Below, one piece after another: positions 63,457-64,000 of a DNA stretch of 64,000 bases; the first letter of the stretch is position 1, and the number at the start of each line of letters is the position of its first letter. The notes beneath the pieces are model-generated. The model searched no databases and was not told the DNA's origin. It saw nothing but the letters and a program-made list of their open reading frames with translations. The DNA comes from Frigidibacter mobilis (lineage in GTDB: Bacteria; Pseudomonadota; Alphaproteobacteria; Rhodobacterales; Rhodobacteraceae). The translations under genes and the position numbers were made by a program. The DNA lies in NCBI RefSeq assembly GCF_001620265.1, contig NZ_CP012661.1:4167001-4231000 (forward strand), read 5' to 3'.

Positions 63457-63750
63457 ATGCCCGACACCCCCGCCGTCACCATCGCCTATTGCACCCAATG
63501 CAACTGGCTGCTGCGCGCCGCCTGGATGGCGCAGGAACTGCTGCATACCTTCGGTCAGGACCTTGGTTCCGTTGCCTTAATTCCCGGCACCGGCGGCCTG
63601 TTCGAGGTGCATGTGGACGGCATCCTGATCTGGGAGCGCAAGCGCGACGGCGGCTTCCCCGATGCCCGCGCGCTGAAACAAAGGGTCCGCGACGTGATCG
63701 CACCGGAGCGTGACCTCGGCCATCTCGACCGCAGCGGCCCAGCCGCGTAG
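63457..63750 (+). CDS. SelT/SelW/SelH-family thioredoxin-like protein (Cys form)
   Basis: A 97-residue Rdx-type protein. The CxxC redox motif is YCTQCNWLLRAAWMAQELL at about residues 11-29; selenoprotein members carry Sec at the second position, here it is Cys (TGC). GTGGLFEVHVDGILIWERKRDGGFPDARALKQRVRD is the rest of the fold. AAAGGAG precedes the ATG. Probable thiol redox function, partner unknown. Confidence 0.9.
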   Translation: MPDTPAVTIAYCTQCNWLLRAAWMAQELLHTFGQDLGSVALIPGTGGLFEVHVDGILIWERKRDGGFPDARALKQRVRDVIAPERDLGHLDRSGPAA

Positions 63751-63762
63751 ACTGCAGGCAAC

Positions 63763-64000
63763 ATGGGGGGTATGGCCTTGACGAATCAAGATATTTCCAG
63801 CGGCCCCGGCACACTCCTCTCGCTCGGCCACGGCTATTCGGCACAGGCGCTCGCCCGCCTGCTGCTGCCGCAGGGCTGGCGGATCATCGGCACCACCCGG
63901 TCCGCCGCCAAGGCCGAGGCCCTGCGCGTCAGCGGCATCGAGCCGCTGATCTGGCCCGGCACCCCGCTCGCCCCCGCACTGGCCGAGGCGACCCACCTGC
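63763..64000 (+). CDS. NAD(P)-binding Rossmann-fold protein (YeeZ-like), 3' end cut off
   Basis: The frame runs off the window after 79 codons. LLSLGHGYSAQALARLLLPQGWRIIGTTRSAAKAEALRVSGIEPLIWPG is a Gly-rich dinucleotide-binding loop with the following NADP-type Arg, as in SDR-like epimerases of the YeeZ group. Start at ATG 63763 or the in-frame ATG at 63772; neither has a good ribosome-binding site. Confidence 0.75.
   Translation, partial: MGGMALTNQDISSGPGTLLSLGHGYSAQALARLLLPQGWRIIGTTRSAAKAEALRVSGIEPLIWPGTPLAPALAEATHL

Overview
The window reads as a piece of chromosome from a high-GC alphaproteobacterium of the Rhodobacterales (Rhodobacter/Paracoccus/Gemmobacter-like). The reasons are the petABC cytochrome bc1 operon, the pyrB gene paired with a degenerate dihydroorotase, a Fla2-type flagellar gene order (motB-flgE-flgK-flgL-flgI) with CtrA-like boxes, plant-type glutamate-cysteine ligase, and strongly G/C-biased third codon positions. 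Most genes are ordinary core metabolism; there is no prophage, CRISPR array or large island.

Layout. 1-6651: truB (5' cut off), an RTX-repeat protein, rpsO, pnp, then a Zur-box-linked COG0523 metallochaperone GTPase. 6667-9434: 1-Cys peroxiredoxin, a glycosyltransferase, a low-GC Phd/RelE-type toxin-antitoxin pair headed by short tandem repeats, and tRNA-Pro(CGG). 9535-16624: an EamA transporter, a frameshifted Na/Pi cotransporter, leuB, yqgE, a DsbD-N-like protein, moaB and a family-4-like uracil-DNA glycosylase. 16733-24107: pyrB-pyrX-plsY, gshA, a GNAT/RsmE cluster and ubiA. 24169-28259: an OmpA/BON protein, a coiled-coil membrane protein, one IS481-family insertion and a DUF2177 gene. 28260-29705: a 1.4-kb stretch with no convincing gene and a degenerate repeat array. 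29706-35599: flagellar hook, junction and P-ring genes plus motB. 35751-40678: an RND efflux operon with a divergent TetR regulator and a clear operator palindrome. 40709-46849: small enzymes, tRNA-Lys(TTT), dapF-mtaB and a GST. 46854-56152: an LpxQ-like outer-membrane protein, petABC, the TPP-riboswitch-controlled thiB-thiB-thiP-thiQ operon and aroC. 56149-64000: a YafY/WYL regulator, GST, EamA transporter, HU, the ade-amn purine-salvage operon, topoisomerase IB, a SelW-like protein and a cut-off oxidoreductase.

Two things stand out beyond the gene list. First, three intergenic loci (15268-15300, 46077-46120, 62311-62354) carry arrays of three or four diverged 11-bp units, consensus near CCRTAYGGNTT, with exactly one unit per 11 bp (about one helical turn). 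They lie beside unrelated genes and are not explained by any family I recognise. Second, six otherwise normal genes (Na/Pi cotransporter, rsmE, the OmpA protein, flgK, ade, topoisomerase IB) are broken by single-base shifts, mostly where an expected G5 or C5 run reads as four. This looks more like systematic homopolymer error in the assembly than like six real pseudogenes.

Other points of interest: the IS481 element sits in a CTAG that supplies the stop codon both of its own transposase and of the neighbouring DUF2177 gene; the thiamine operon has two tandem binding-protein genes; the UDG has lost most of its Fe-S cysteines; and the dihydroorotase beside pyrB lacks the catalytic metal-binding HxH.
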